Assembly (NCBI GenBank): GCA_026400845.1
Contig: JAPLOH010000135.1
Location: 1 to 34,930 of the forward strand
Length of the DNA stretch: 34,930 nt
Source of the DNA: Alphaproteobacteria bacterium
GTDB taxonomy: Bacteria > Pseudomonadota > Alphaproteobacteria > Acetobacterales > Acetobacteraceae
Direction of reading: 5' to 3'
Under the pieces are notes generated by a model. That model did no database searches, was not told where the DNA came from, and was given only the letters and a program-made list of their open reading frames with translations. This document shows, one piece after another, positions 7,846 through 15,303 of this stretch. Within the stretch, counting starts at the first letter, position 1. Each line of letters begins with the position of its first letter. The translations under genes were made by a program, and so were the position numbers.

Positions 7846-8955
7846 TCAGGGCGCTGGGTGCTCCAGCAGTTCGCGGATCGCGGGCACCATTTCCCCGCGC
7901 TCCATCAACGGCCGCAGCACGTTATGCCCTCCATAGTTGACGACCGGGCGAACTTCGACGCCCGGCATGCCCGTGATCGAACGGGCGTGCGCCACGTCCT
8001 GCTGGTGCCCGTCGGCGTGGTAGATGAATATCCTTTGCGGCGGAGCGGCGGCCGCCACGAAGCTGCGGATGTCATAGTCGGCCGGCGTCAACTGCTCGTA
8101 GAGCCATCGGTAGACAGCGTGAATCCGGCCGTCCTTGGACATGAACTCGTGTTGCAGGTTGATCGGAGAACTCATCGTCATGATGCCACGGGCCCCAAGT
8201 GCGAGGCCGTAGCGAATGGCAGCAACGCCGCCCGACGAGGCGCCGAGCGTATAGATATCAGTCACGGCGGCTGTTTCCATGCGCTTGCGCAGGAACGCAA
8301 ATCCCTCGTCCAGGGTACTCGAGTGACTATGGATGCCGGTCAGGCAGAGTGAACGCTGCGGGTCACGGATATACATGACGCTGGTGTCTAGCGGCGCGAT
8401 CAACGAGTCGAACAACGGCATTGGAATACCCAGGCCGTTGAAAGTTCCGGGGAACACCAGCAAGCAGCGCTTGCTGCCGGGCCTCATCGCCTCGACGATG
8501 ACCGAGTCGTCGAACCTGGCGGTCGGTCGATCAGTCTTCGATCCGGTGTTGGAATACAGAAAATCCTGCAACGGGCTTCGGTTGCTCGACGCCGAGGTCT
8601 CAACCGGAAGGTTCAGCAACTCCATGGCGGCGTCGTCTGCGCCGAACACCCTGAGCGCGACGGCGCATTCCTCACGCATCAGGCCGCTCGTACTGCGGCC
8701 GATCTCGGCGAGTCGCTCGCAGATAACCGGATATTGGCTGGCCGGCCAGCGCATGTTGCCGATCAGGCGAACGAGCGGTGCGGACAGATGCCAGAGGTCC
8801 ATCGCGCCCAACGCGAGGCGGCGCGCATCGTTCTGTTCACCATTGCGGCGCTTTTCACGGATCTGATTCAGCGCCTCGCGGGCCGCCGCTACCTTGGGCC
8901 CTCCCATCGGGTTGTGCATCGCGCCACCCAGGCCCGCTGTTCTGTCCGGCATCAT
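7846..8955 (-). CDS. Orphan alpha/beta-hydrolase-fold protein
   Basis: A 369-residue protein if begun at the ATG at 8955; the frame is open to an ATG at 9048 (400 residues). The first 110 residues are helical and charged, with no recognised domain. From about residue 160 an alpha/beta hydrolase fold appears: strand CLLVFPGTFNGLG, nucleophile elbow G-A-S240-S-G-G, acid in YHAD315GHQQD and histidine in NYGGH344N, all in the right order. No signal peptide is obvious. Product and substrate are unknown; similar elbows occur in polysaccharide-modifying esterases, but I cannot show that here. Codon use is less GC-biased than in the surrounding genes, and the gene stands in an islet between conserved genes, which suggests acquisition. 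Confidence 0.65.
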   Translation of the reverse strand: MMPDRTAGLGGAMHNPMGGPKVAAAREALNQIREKRRNGEQNDARRLALGAMDLWHLSAPLVRLIGNMRWPASQYPVICERLAEIGRSTSGLMREECAVALRVFGADDAAMELLNLPVETSASSNRSPLQDFLYSNTGSKTDRPTARFDDSVIVEAMRPGSKRCLLVFPGTFNGLGIPMPLFDSLIAPLDTSVMYIRDPQRSLCLTGIHSHSSTLDEGFAFLRKRMETAAVTDIYTLGASSGGVAAIRYGLALGARGIMTMSSPINLQHEFMSKDGRIHAVYRWLYEQLTPADYDIRSFVAAAAPPQRIFIYHADGHQQDVAHARSITGMPGVEVRPVVNYGGHNVLRPLMERGEMVPAIRELLEHPAP

Positions 8956-9035
8956 TCTAGGAAATCTCCCATCAGTCTTGTCCGCGCAAATATGGACGCC
9001 CTCACCCAACCTCAGGCAAATCAATCCTACGCAAG

Positions 9036-9049
9036 ATTGGCCGGCCAAT
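9036..9049. promoter_or_regulatory. Perfect 14-bp palindrome, candidate operator
   Basis: ATTGGCCGGCCAAT is a perfect palindrome located 81 bp before the preferred start of the orphan hydrolase. Its position and lack of a loop suit a dimeric regulator binding DNA rather than an RNA hairpin. No regulator gene is adjacent, so the role is inferred. Confidence 0.35.
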
Positions 9050-9262
9050 AAATGGTCGGTCGCCTCTTCCTCATGACTCTGCCTTCGTTACCGAACGTTG
9101 AACGTCAGATCGTCGGCCCATACAACAAAAGCTTGAACAATCCAGGGCTTGGCACGCTCACTGGCACCGTTCGCATCTCAGTTCGCATAGACGCGCGACG
9201 CACCTGTAGCCTGTGTGCGTCCCGGTCGCAGACGCTCACCGGCTCGCGGCAGCGCGGCGGGA

Positions 9263-9293
9263 CATAAATTGCCGCGACCCGCGGCAATTTATG
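9263..9293. terminator. Perfect 14-bp inverted repeat with 3-nt loop
   Basis: Left arm CATAAATTGCCGCG (9263-9276), loop ACC, right arm CGCGGCAATTTATG (9280-9293). It lies 43 bp beyond the stop of the small minus-strand hypothetical gene and could end its transcript. The GC pairs sit next to the loop and the A/T pairs at the base, and no separate T-run follows, so a strong operator or a repeat end is also possible. Confidence 0.45.
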
Positions 9294-9336
9294 GTCTCAG
9301 TGCAACCTGGGTCCCGGTGACAGGCGGGACGCCGTC

Positions 9337-9753
9337 TTACTCCATATCGAAGTCTGAACCTTGGCCGAAGCCGCCCGACCCCATGCCGGAATCCTCGGAT
9401 TGCGACCGGGTCAATGCAGCACCTACCAGCCGCGCCGACTGGATAATCTCCGTACGGTAGGTGGAGATTACATCTTCCCGCACATAGCGAAGATATCCGG
9501 CCATCTCCCGCAGTCGGGGCGCAAGGGTCGCTACCTCGACTTCTCGGATCTGGCGGAGCATGTCGCGCGCCGACGCCATATAGGCCCTGATTTCGGCCGT
9601 TTCGGCAGCCGTCAACGACCCCGGGACTGCCTCACGAATTTCGTCAGTGTCCATGTTTGCAACACCGGCACCGGGGGAGGTGCGGATTTGCTCGCCCGCG
9701 GACGGAGCGCCGCGAGCAAATAGAATTGTATTCTTTCTTACACGGAAGAGCAT
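9337..9753 (-). CDS. Small hypothetical protein with helical core and acidic Gly-rich tail
   Basis: Up to 138 residues; a start at the ATG at 9654 would give 105 residues beginning MDTDEIREAVPG. The middle is predicted to be helical and charged (AAETAEIRAYMASARDMLRQ onward), and the chain ends in a glycine- and aspartate-rich tail (GMGSGGFGQGSDFDME). I do not recognise the family. Neither start has a convincing ribosome site, and base composition is closer to the islet than to the core genes. It may be a real accessory gene or a remnant. Confidence 0.4.
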   Translation of the reverse strand: MLFRVRKNTILFARGAPSAGEQIRTSPGAGVANMDTDEIREAVPGSLTAAETAEIRAYMASARDMLRQIREVEVATLAPRLREMAGYLRYVREDVISTYRTEIIQSARLVGAALTRSQSEDSGMGSGGFGQGSDFDME

Positions 9754-9926
9754 TTTTGTTAAGTCCCGTCTCGGTTTGCGTCGACCTCAATATGCGTACC
9801 GGCGACCTTCATGTCAAACCGTATCACTGTGATGTTACCTTGAAACCGTTGAATTATCCGCTCACTTTGACGGCACTCCCCGCCGCATCCTAGGCTCGGG
9901 ATATCGTCCCGAAGGAGCCCCATTTG

Positions 9927-10727
9927 ATGAACGCGATCACCGATATCGGCAGCCGTACCGGCCTGCTCGAACGCCTTCGCATCCGCTCCGGCGCGTTCAG
10001 CGGGCAGACCTCCGGGCTTGCGCCCGGCAACGTGCAGGCCAACCTCGCGATCCTCCCCGCGGCGCTTGCGGGCGACTTCCTGCGCTTCGCCCATGCCAAC
10101 CCCAAGCCCTGCCCGGTGTTGGCCGTGTCCGAGCCGGGGGACCCGCATATCCCCGCCATCGGCCGCGATCTCGATATCCGCACCGATATCCCGCGCTACC
10201 GGGTCTGGCGCCACGGTGAGCTGGTGGAGGAATGCACCGATATCTCGCATCTCTGGCGCGATGATCTGGTGAGTTTCCCGATCGGCTGCTCCTTCTCCTT
10301 CGAGGAGGCGCTGATCGAGGATGGCATCGAGGTGCGCCACATCGCCTGCGGCTCCAACGTGCCGATGTATCGCACCAACGTCGCCTGCACCCCCGCCGGC
10401 ATTTTCCGCGGCCCGATGGTCGTCTCCATGCGGCCGATGACGCCACGCGACGCCATTCGCGCGGTGCAGATCACCTCGCGCTTCCCCTCCGTGCACGGGG
10501 CGCCGGTACATATCGGCCTGCCCGGCGATCTCGGCATCAAGGATCTCGACAAGCCCGACTACGGGGACCCGGTGCCGATCCGTGCCGGCGAGTTGCCGGT
10601 GTTCTGGGCCTGCGGCGTCACCCCCCAGGCGGTGATCGCGGAGACCAGGCCGGAGCTGTGCATCACCCACGCCCCGGGCTGCATGCTGATCACCGACCTG
10701 CGCAACAGCAACCTCGCCGCGCTGTAG
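9927..10727 (+). CDS. DUF1445 family protein, D-glutamate cyclase N-terminal half / putative hydro-lyase
   Basis: A 266-residue member of the DUF1445 (YcsI-type putative hydro-lyase) family. Recognisable blocks are [15 protein letters not shown] near the N-terminus, [13 protein letters not shown], the [13 protein letters not shown] block, [19 protein letters not shown], and the C-terminal CGVTPQAVI...[11 protein letters not shown]. In vertebrate D-glutamate cyclase this domain is fused to a DUF4392 domain, which here is the very next gene. GAAGGAG at 9911-9917 sits nine bases before the ATG at 9927, which decides against the TTG at 9924. The stop codon overlaps the GTG start of the next gene by one base. 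Confidence 0.85.
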   Translation: MNAITDIGSRTGLLERLRIRSGAFSGQTSGLAPGNVQANLAILPAALAGDFLRFAHANPKPCPVLAVSEPGDPHIPAIGRDLDIRTDIPRYRVWRHGELVEECTDISHLWRDDLVSFPIGCSFSFEEALIEDGIEVRHIACGSNVPMYRTNVACTPAGIFRGPMVVSMRPMTPRDAIRAVQITSRFPSVHGAPVHIGLPGDLGIKDLDKPDYGDPVPIRAGELPVFWACGVTPQAVIAETRPELCITHAPGCMLITDLRNSNLAAL

Positions 10728-11626
10728 TGACTCAAGCCGCCCGCTTCGCCGCCGCCCGCGTCGCCGCGATCGAGGCGCTGATCCCCGTCGATGTCGGGCG
10801 GAACATCGCCAAGCTTTGCGCCGCGGCGCAAGGCGGGCTGCTGGGTGCGGCCACGGCACTGGCCGAGGCGCGCTGCGTGGGCGTGATCACCGGGTTCTAT
10901 GTGCCGCGCGGGACGCCGCCGGCGGCTGAGACGGATGGGCCGATCGGCGCCGCTTTGCTGCTGCACGGGCTCGCCGCGGTCGGCATCGCCGGTCGGCTCG
11001 CCACCGATGCACCCTGCGCGACGGCGTGTGCGGCCGCGCTGCGTGGCGCTGGGCTCGACACGCCACTGGACATCGCCGCCCTCGATGCGCCGCTCGACAC
11101 GCTGATCGCCGCCTGGCGTGCGGCGGGGGTAAGCCACGCGCTCGCCATCGAGCGCTGCGGCACGGCCATCGACGGCCGGCCGCACAATCTCGTCGGCCTC
11201 GATATCGGCGCCCATACCGCGCCACTCGATGACCTTTTCCTCGCGGGCCCGTGGGAGACCCTCGCCATCGGTGACGGCGGCAACGAGATGGGGATGGGCG
11301 CCCTGCCGCGCGCGCTGATCGCCGCCGATATCGCCAATGGCGAGGCGATCGCCTGCGTCACCCCCGCGCGGCACCTCATCGTTGCCGGTGTCTCCAACTG
11401 GGGCGCCTACGCGCTGCTCGCCGCCCTCGCCGTGCTCCGCCCGGAGTGGCGCACCCGCCTGCTGGCCAGCCTCGACCCCGCGCTCGACCGCGCGATCCTG
11501 GAGACCACCGTGCGGGATGGCCCGGCAGTGGACGGGATTTCGCGCACCCAGGCGCTCACCGTGGACAATCATGACATCGGCTTCCACCACGCCAAACTCG
11601 AAGAAATCCGGGCGGCGGTGGGGTAG
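10727..11626 (+). CDS. DUF4392 protein, D-glutamate cyclase C-terminal half
   Basis: A 299-residue protein matching the domain that forms the C-terminal part of vertebrate D-glutamate cyclase, which interconverts D-glutamate and 5-oxo-D-proline. Supporting blocks are GFYVPRGTPPAAETDGPIGA near residues 63-82, the IERCG...RPHNLVGLDIGAH stretch, and AIGDGGNEMGMGAL near 181-194, followed by VSNWGAYALLAAL. The GTG start at 10727 shares its first base with the last base of the previous stop (TAGTG), so translation is almost certainly coupled. The adjacency of the two halves makes the cyclase role the best guess, although bacterial activity of the split form is not shown by sequence. Confidence 0.8.
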   Translation: MTQAARFAAARVAAIEALIPVDVGRNIAKLCAAAQGGLLGAATALAEARCVGVITGFYVPRGTPPAAETDGPIGAALLLHGLAAVGIAGRLATDAPCATACAAALRGAGLDTPLDIAALDAPLDTLIAAWRAAGVSHALAIERCGTAIDGRPHNLVGLDIGAHTAPLDDLFLAGPWETLAIGDGGNEMGMGALPRALIAADIANGEAIACVTPARHLIVAGVSNWGAYALLAALAVLRPEWRTRLLASLDPALDRAILETTVRDGPAVDGISRTQALTVDNHDIGFHHAKLEEIRAAVG

Positions 11627-11629
11627 CGG

Positions 11630-12007
11630 CTACGCTTCGGCCAGCCCGAGCAGGCGTCGCGCTTTGCGGCTGAGGCCCTGGGACACGATGTGGTGGGCCG
11701 CGCGGAGGTAGTCGCGCAGGTCGGCGTCGCCAAGGCCCCCGTCGCCAACACCTGGGGCGGCGTAGTGCTGGATCCATTTCAGTCCACGCGAGGCGAGGTA
11801 GGGTGCCGGGCGCAGGCCGGGCTGGTCGCGCAGCATTTCATAAGCGATCGGGCTGACCTTGAATGTGACCGCCGACACACCGCCCTCCCAGCGCCCGATG
11901 GTGAAAACCTTGCCGCCGACTTTCCACACCTCGGCATCGCCCCATTGCACCACATGGGTGGTGGCGGGGAGGGCGGCGCAGAAGGCGTTGTACTCCTCGA
12001 TAGTCAT
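11630..12007 (-). CDS. MmcQ/YjbR family protein
   Basis: A 125-residue protein of the MmcQ/YjbR double-wing fold family. It starts MTIEEYNAFCAALPATTH and contains WGDAEVWKVGGKVFTI, FKVSPIAYEMLRDQPGLRPAPY and the YLASRGLKWIQHY block, the usual landmarks in order. Its molecular job is not known; some members are described as DNA-binding. It is the last gene of the minus-strand run after recR, starting 10 nt beyond the recR stop, and its stop lies only 3 nt from that of the convergent DUF4392 gene. Confidence 0.8.
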   Translation of the reverse strand: MTIEEYNAFCAALPATTHVVQWGDAEVWKVGGKVFTIGRWEGGVSAVTFKVSPIAYEMLRDQPGLRPAPYLASRGLKWIQHYAAPGVGDGGLGDADLRDYLRAAHHIVSQGLSRKARRLLGLAEA

Positions 12008-12017
12008 GGCTGGACGA

Positions 12018-12611
12018 TCAGAACTGCCGCCGCGCCCGCAAGGCCGCCGCGAGCGTGCCGTCGTCGAGCACATCGAGCGCGCCACCCATCGGCACGCCCT
12101 GGCCGACCCGGCTGACGGCGATGCCGAGCGGCTTCAGCCGGTCGCTCAGCCAATGCGCCGTCGTGGCGCCGTCGACGGTGGCGGAGAGGGCAAGGATCAC
12201 CTCGGCGATGCCGCCCTCGCCGATGCGGGCGAGCAAGGGGGCCAGGCTGAGATCGTCCGGCCCGGTCCCGCTGAGGGCCGACAAAGTACCGCCGAGCACG
12301 TGATAAAGCCCGCGATGGACATGCGCCCGCTCCAGCGCCCACAAATCGCCTACCCCCTCGACGACACAGACCAGGGCGCGGTCGCGATGAGAATCGGCGC
12401 AGATCGCGCAGGGGTCGGTGCTGTCGAGATTGCCGCACAGCCCGCAGGTTTTAACCGCGCGGGCGGCGTCGGCGAGCGCCATTGCGAGCGGCAGCATCCG
12501 GGCTTCGGGCTGTTGCAGCAGGCGCAGCGCGGCGCGCCGTGCGCTGCGCGGACCAAGGCCGGGCAGCTTGGCGAGCAGACCGATCAGGCGTTCGACCTCG
12601 GGGCCGCCCAT
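12018..12611 (-). CDS. recR: Recombination mediator RecR
   Basis: Works with RecO (and RecF) to load RecA on gapped single-stranded DNA. The protein has 197 residues, the usual length. It shows the helix-hairpin-helix LLAKLPGLGPRSARRAAL at 12-29, the four-cysteine zinc site C56-x2-C59-x8-C68-x2-C71, the Toprim start ALVCVVEGVGDLWALER, and the C-terminal TAHWLSDRL...SRVGQGVPMGG. It follows ybaB by 4 nt in the classical dnaX-ybaB-recR order. Presence of recF in the same window gives two of the RecFOR components close together. Confidence 0.97.
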   Translation of the reverse strand: MGGPEVERLIGLLAKLPGLGPRSARRAALRLLQQPEARMLPLAMALADAARAVKTCGLCGNLDSTDPCAICADSHRDRALVCVVEGVGDLWALERAHVHRGLYHVLGGTLSALSGTGPDDLSLAPLLARIGEGGIAEVILALSATVDGATTAHWLSDRLKPLGIAVSRVGQGVPMGGALDVLDDGTLAAALRARRQF

Positions 12612-12615
12612 GGGC

Positions 12616-12939
12616 TCAGAACGGCAGCTTGAAGCCAGGCGGCAGCGACAGCCCGCCGGTCAGGCGCTGCATCTCGGCCTGCTTGGCGGTGTCGATCTTG
12701 CGCTGGGCGTCGGCATGGGCGGCGACGATGAGGTCCTGCAGCATGTCGACGTCCTCGGCGCTGGCGATCTTCGGGTCGATGCGGACCGATTTCAGCACGC
12801 CCTTGCCGTTGAGCGTGGCGCTGACCATGCCGGCGCCGGCACTGCCCTCGGCCTCCATGGCTTCGAGCGCGGTCTGCAACTCCTCCATCTTCTTCTGCAT
12901 GTCGGTGGCCTGTTTCATCAGGCCGGCGAGGTTCTTCAT
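12616..12939 (-). CDS. ybaB: YbaB/EbfC nucleoid-associated protein
   Basis: A 107-residue DNA-binding dimer of the YbaB/EbfC family. It begins [20 protein letters not shown], has the [20 protein letters not shown] strand region with the family's V-x-x-x-x-N-G-x-x-x-x-x-x-x-I pattern, then [17 protein letters not shown] and ends in a Gly-Leu-x-Leu-Pro-Pro-Gly tail. It lies 3 nt after dnaX and 4 nt before recR, the arrangement seen in many bacteria, where it is co-transcribed with both. Confidence 0.95.
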   Translation of the reverse strand: MKNLAGLMKQATDMQKKMEELQTALEAMEAEGSAGAGMVSATLNGKGVLKSVRIDPKIASAEDVDMLQDLIVAAHADAQRKIDTAKQAEMQRLTGGLSLPPGFKLPF

Positions 12940-12942
12940 CGG

Positions 12943-14796
12943 TCAGTCTTCCAAGTGGTCGGAGGGGCCGTCGGCGTAGTCGGCATCGAGGGGGGCAAAT
13001 TCGGGGCCCTCGGGGTCACCGCCGAGGGTCGGGGCGTCCGCGATGAGGCCGTAAGCGTCGCTCCGCGCGTCATGCACCGACTCGATGCGGGCGCCGGGGA
13101 AGGCCACCATGATGGCCAGCACGAGCGGATGCGCGGCCGCGACAACGCGTCGCGCGCCATCCGCCGCGACTCCCTGCTCGGCCAGTGTCGGCTCGCCCGG
13201 GGCGGTGCTGAGCGCGATCGTCCAACGCGCGCCGGTGGCATCGAGCAGCAGGGCGGCGAGGCGGGAGGCAAGATCGCGCGGCGCATCCGCTTGCGGGCGC
13301 AGCTCGATCACCGGGGGCGCGAAGCGGACGAGATGCACGGAATGCACGAGATATCCGTGCAGCAGCGCCTCGCGGCGATCGGCGGCGAGTGCGGCGACGT
13401 CGCGGAAGCCGGCCAGGCGCGGACCGGCGGGGACAGGCTCTGGTGCGGCGATGGCGCGGGCCGGCGCCCCATTGGCCACCGCCCGCACGCCACCGCCCGA
13501 CGGCGACGGAGGGGGCGGGGCGCTGCCGGTCGTCACGCCCTGCTCGGTGAGGCGGCGGACGAGATCGCCGGGCGGCGGCAGTTCGGCGACGTAGCACAGG
13601 CGGATCAGCACCATCTCGGCCGCCGCCCGCCGGTCCGGCGCGGCTTCCACCTCGGCGATGCCCTTCAGCAGCATCTGCCAGGCACGCCCGAGATTGGCCA
13701 TCGAAATGCGCTCGGCGAACGCCGTCCCGCGGATGCGCTCGGCCTCGGGGAGGTCGCTGCTGGTGCGCAGGGCGGGAACGGTTTTCAGCCGCGTTACCGT
13801 GTGGATGAGCTCCAGCATGTCCGCCAGCATCACGCCGAGGTCGGCGCCGCGCTCATGGGCGCGATCGGTGATGGCGAGCGCATCGGCCGGGCGGCCGGCC
13901 ATCGCCGCCTCGAACAGATCGAACACCGCCGCCCGGTCCGACAGGCCCAGCATGTCGGCGACATCCGTGGCGGCGATCATCTGGTCGGGCTCGGTCTGGG
14001 CGATCGCCTGGTCGAGCAGCGAAAGCCCGTCGCGCGCCGAGCCGTCGGCCGCGCGCGCGATCAGCATCAGCGCCTCGGGCTCGACACGCACGCCTTCCTG
14101 CCCGGCGATGCGCGCGAAATGGGCCGCCAGCTCGGCCGCCGAGATGCGGCGCAAATCGAAGCGCTGGCAGCGCGACAGGACGGTGACCGGCACCTTGCGG
14201 ATCTCGGTCGTCGCGAAAATGAACTTCACGTGCGGCGGCGGCTCCTCCAGCGTCTTCAGCAGCGCGTTGAAGGCCGGGCGGGAAAGCATGTGCACTTCGT
14301 CGAGAATGAACACCTTGGTGCGCGCCTGCATGGGGCGAAAGCGCACGGAGTCGATGATTTCGCGGATTTCGTCGATGCCGTTGTTGGAGGCGGCATCCAT
14401 CTCCACCACATCAGGATGGCGGTCGGCGAGGATGGCGGTGCAGTTGTGGCAAACGCCGCAGGCATCCACCGTCGGGCCGCCCTGGTCGTCCGGCCCGATG
14501 CAGTTCAGCGCGCGGGCAATAATGCGCGCGGTGGTCGTCTTGCCGACCCCGCGCACCCCGGTGAGCATGAAGGCATGCGCCACCCGTCCCACCGCGAAGG
14601 CGTTGCGCAGCGTGCGCACCATGGTCTCCTGGCCAATCATGTCGGCGAAGGTGACAGGGCGGTACTTGCGGGCCAGCACCCGATAAGGCGTCGATTGCAC
14701 GACGGGGGGAGGCGCCGAGGGCGCGTCACCGAACAGGCCGAGGCCCTCGGGCTCCGGCGCGGGCAACTTCTCGTCGTCCTCGAATAAGCCGGACAT
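12943..14796 (-). CDS. dnaX: DNA polymerase III subunit tau/gamma
   Basis: ATPase of the clamp loader that holds the replicase together at the fork. The 617-residue protein has the Walker A G80-VRGVGKTT at 80-88, the zinc-binding cysteines C99, C113, C116, C119, Walker B LDEVHML, the sensor region IFATTEIRKVP and the SRC motif of clamp-loader subunits. A proline-rich linker starts near 440, followed by a C-terminal polymerase-binding region. The ATG at 14796 is chosen because the longer open frame to 15021 runs through the SRP RNA gene; the family usually begins shortly before the YRVLARKYRP block. I see no A-rich slippery site for making gamma by frameshift, so only tau is predicted. Confidence 0.96.
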   Translation of the reverse strand: MSGLFEDDEKLPAPEPEGLGLFGDAPSAPPPVVQSTPYRVLARKYRPVTFADMIGQETMVRTLRNAFAVGRVAHAFMLTGVRGVGKTTTARIIARALNCIGPDDQGGPTVDACGVCHNCTAILADRHPDVVEMDAASNNGIDEIREIIDSVRFRPMQARTKVFILDEVHMLSRPAFNALLKTLEEPPPHVKFIFATTEIRKVPVTVLSRCQRFDLRRISAAELAAHFARIAGQEGVRVEPEALMLIARAADGSARDGLSLLDQAIAQTEPDQMIAATDVADMLGLSDRAAVFDLFEAAMAGRPADALAITDRAHERGADLGVMLADMLELIHTVTRLKTVPALRTSSDLPEAERIRGTAFAERISMANLGRAWQMLLKGIAEVEAAPDRRAAAEMVLIRLCYVAELPPPGDLVRRLTEQGVTTGSAPPPPSPSGGGVRAVANGAPARAIAAPEPVPAGPRLAGFRDVAALAADRREALLHGYLVHSVHLVRFAPPVIELRPQADAPRDLASRLAALLLDATGARWTIALSTAPGEPTLAEQGVAADGARRVVAAAHPLVLAIMVAFPGARIESVHDARSDAYGLIADAPTLGGDPEGPEFAPLDADYADGPSDHLED

Positions 14797-14850
14797 GCGG
14801 GGCGCCGGTGCAATGGCGCCCGCTGCGCGGGCAGCGGCAGCCGGGTTGAT

Positions 14851-14957
14851 GGGGTGGGAGGCCGAACAAACGACCCGAGCGTGAACTCGTTGCGGCTGCT
14901 TCCTTCCGGACCTGACCGGGTTGGCGAGGCGCCCGTCCGCCGCCGACCTCCCACCCC
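14851..14957 (-). ncRNA. ffs: Signal recognition particle RNA (small bacterial type, 4.5S-like)
   Basis: About 107 nt. The universally conserved Ffh-binding hairpin is present on the minus strand, GGTCCGGAAGGAAGCAGCC at 14912-14894, including the GGAA tetraloop and the asymmetric internal loop. The ends pair perfectly over 11 bp: 14957-14947 with 14861-14851. Together with Ffh the RNA targets nascent membrane and secreted proteins. It lies 54 nt upstream of dnaX on the same strand, a neighbourhood common in Alphaproteobacteria. End positions are estimated from the closing helix and may be off by a few bases. Confidence 0.95.
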
Positions 14958-14958
14958 C

Positions 14959-14987
14959 CATATCGTCCATCCCGCCGCCGCCCGCAA
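14959..14987 (-). promoter_or_regulatory. Possible promoter of the SRP RNA
   Basis: On the minus strand TTGCGG (14987-14982), a 17-nt spacer and GATATG (14964-14959) form a sigma-70-like pair directly before the RNA. The spacing to the estimated RNA start is only about 2 nt, shorter than usual, so either the start is a few bases further in or the true -10 is shifted. Moderate to low certainty. Confidence 0.35.
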
Positions 14988-15005
14988 GGGCCATCGGCGG
15001 GGAGG

Positions 15006-15241
15006 GGGGAAGGCAAGGCAAGGCGAGGGCGCTGCCCCTCGACCCCGCTAAGGGCAGTGGCCCTTAGAACCCATTCGTTTAAGAGGGTTATGATTGTTGG
15101 AGCGGGCCTATTCCGGCGTTGCAACCGGCGTGTTGGCCCCCTCCAACAATCATAATCATTCCCTTAAGTGGCGGGTTCCAAGGGGCTCGGCCCCTTGGCG
15201 GGTCCAGGGCAGCGCCCTGGCCTTCCTTCCTTCCCCCTTCC
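15006..15241. repeat. Large imperfect palindrome (two inverted copies of a structured repeat)
   Basis: Two arms of about 103 and 107 bp (15006-15108 and 15135-15241) are inverted copies of each other around a 26-nt centre. The inner part contains a perfect 15-bp pairing (15088-15102 with 15141-15155). Each arm also forms its own hairpins: CTAAGGGC with GCCCTTAG (15048-15067) and CGAGGG with CCCTCG (15024-15041) on the left; CCAAGGGGC with GCCCCTTGG (15178-15198) and CCAGGGC with GCCCTGG (15204-15220) on the right. It fills most of the 346-bp gap between the SRP RNA and nudC. No coding capacity is evident. It resembles paired hairpin repeats common in Rhodospirillales genomes, as I recall them. 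Confidence 0.8.
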
Positions 15242-15303
15242 CTCGGCCTTGCCTCAGCGCGCCGTGGGGGGCAGGGTTGGGGGAATGGGAATGGAGTGAT
15301 GTC

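Larger units (their letters stand above)
8956..9336. other. Gene-poor stretch between orphan hydrolase and small hypothetical gene
   Basis: About 380 bp without a supportable gene. Short open frames on both strands lack a ribosome site and give no recognisable protein. It is richer in A and T than the flanks. It holds two perfect palindromes, described separately, and presumably the minus-strand promoter of the hydrolase. I see no tRNA-like, integrase or transposase sequence in it. Confidence 0.5.

Noticed and set aside
11620-11635. GTAGCGGCTAC palindrome at convergent stop codons
   Set aside because: Six of its bases are the two opposite TAG stops, so most of the symmetry is automatic, and a one-base loop cannot form a hairpin.
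12418-14787. A 789-codon open frame on the + strand opposite dnaX, recR and ybaB
   Set aside because: Long antisense frames are expected at this GC content. The protein is Arg/Gly/His-rich with no recognisable domain, and the minus-strand genes are certain.
12943-14796. Programmed frameshift in dnaX to make gamma
   Set aside because: I found no A-run slippery sequence followed by a stem in the expected region near the end of the ATPase part.
14797-15021. Upstream extension of dnaX by 75 codons
   Set aside because: It would translate straight through the SRP RNA gene; the family begins just before the ATP-domain region.
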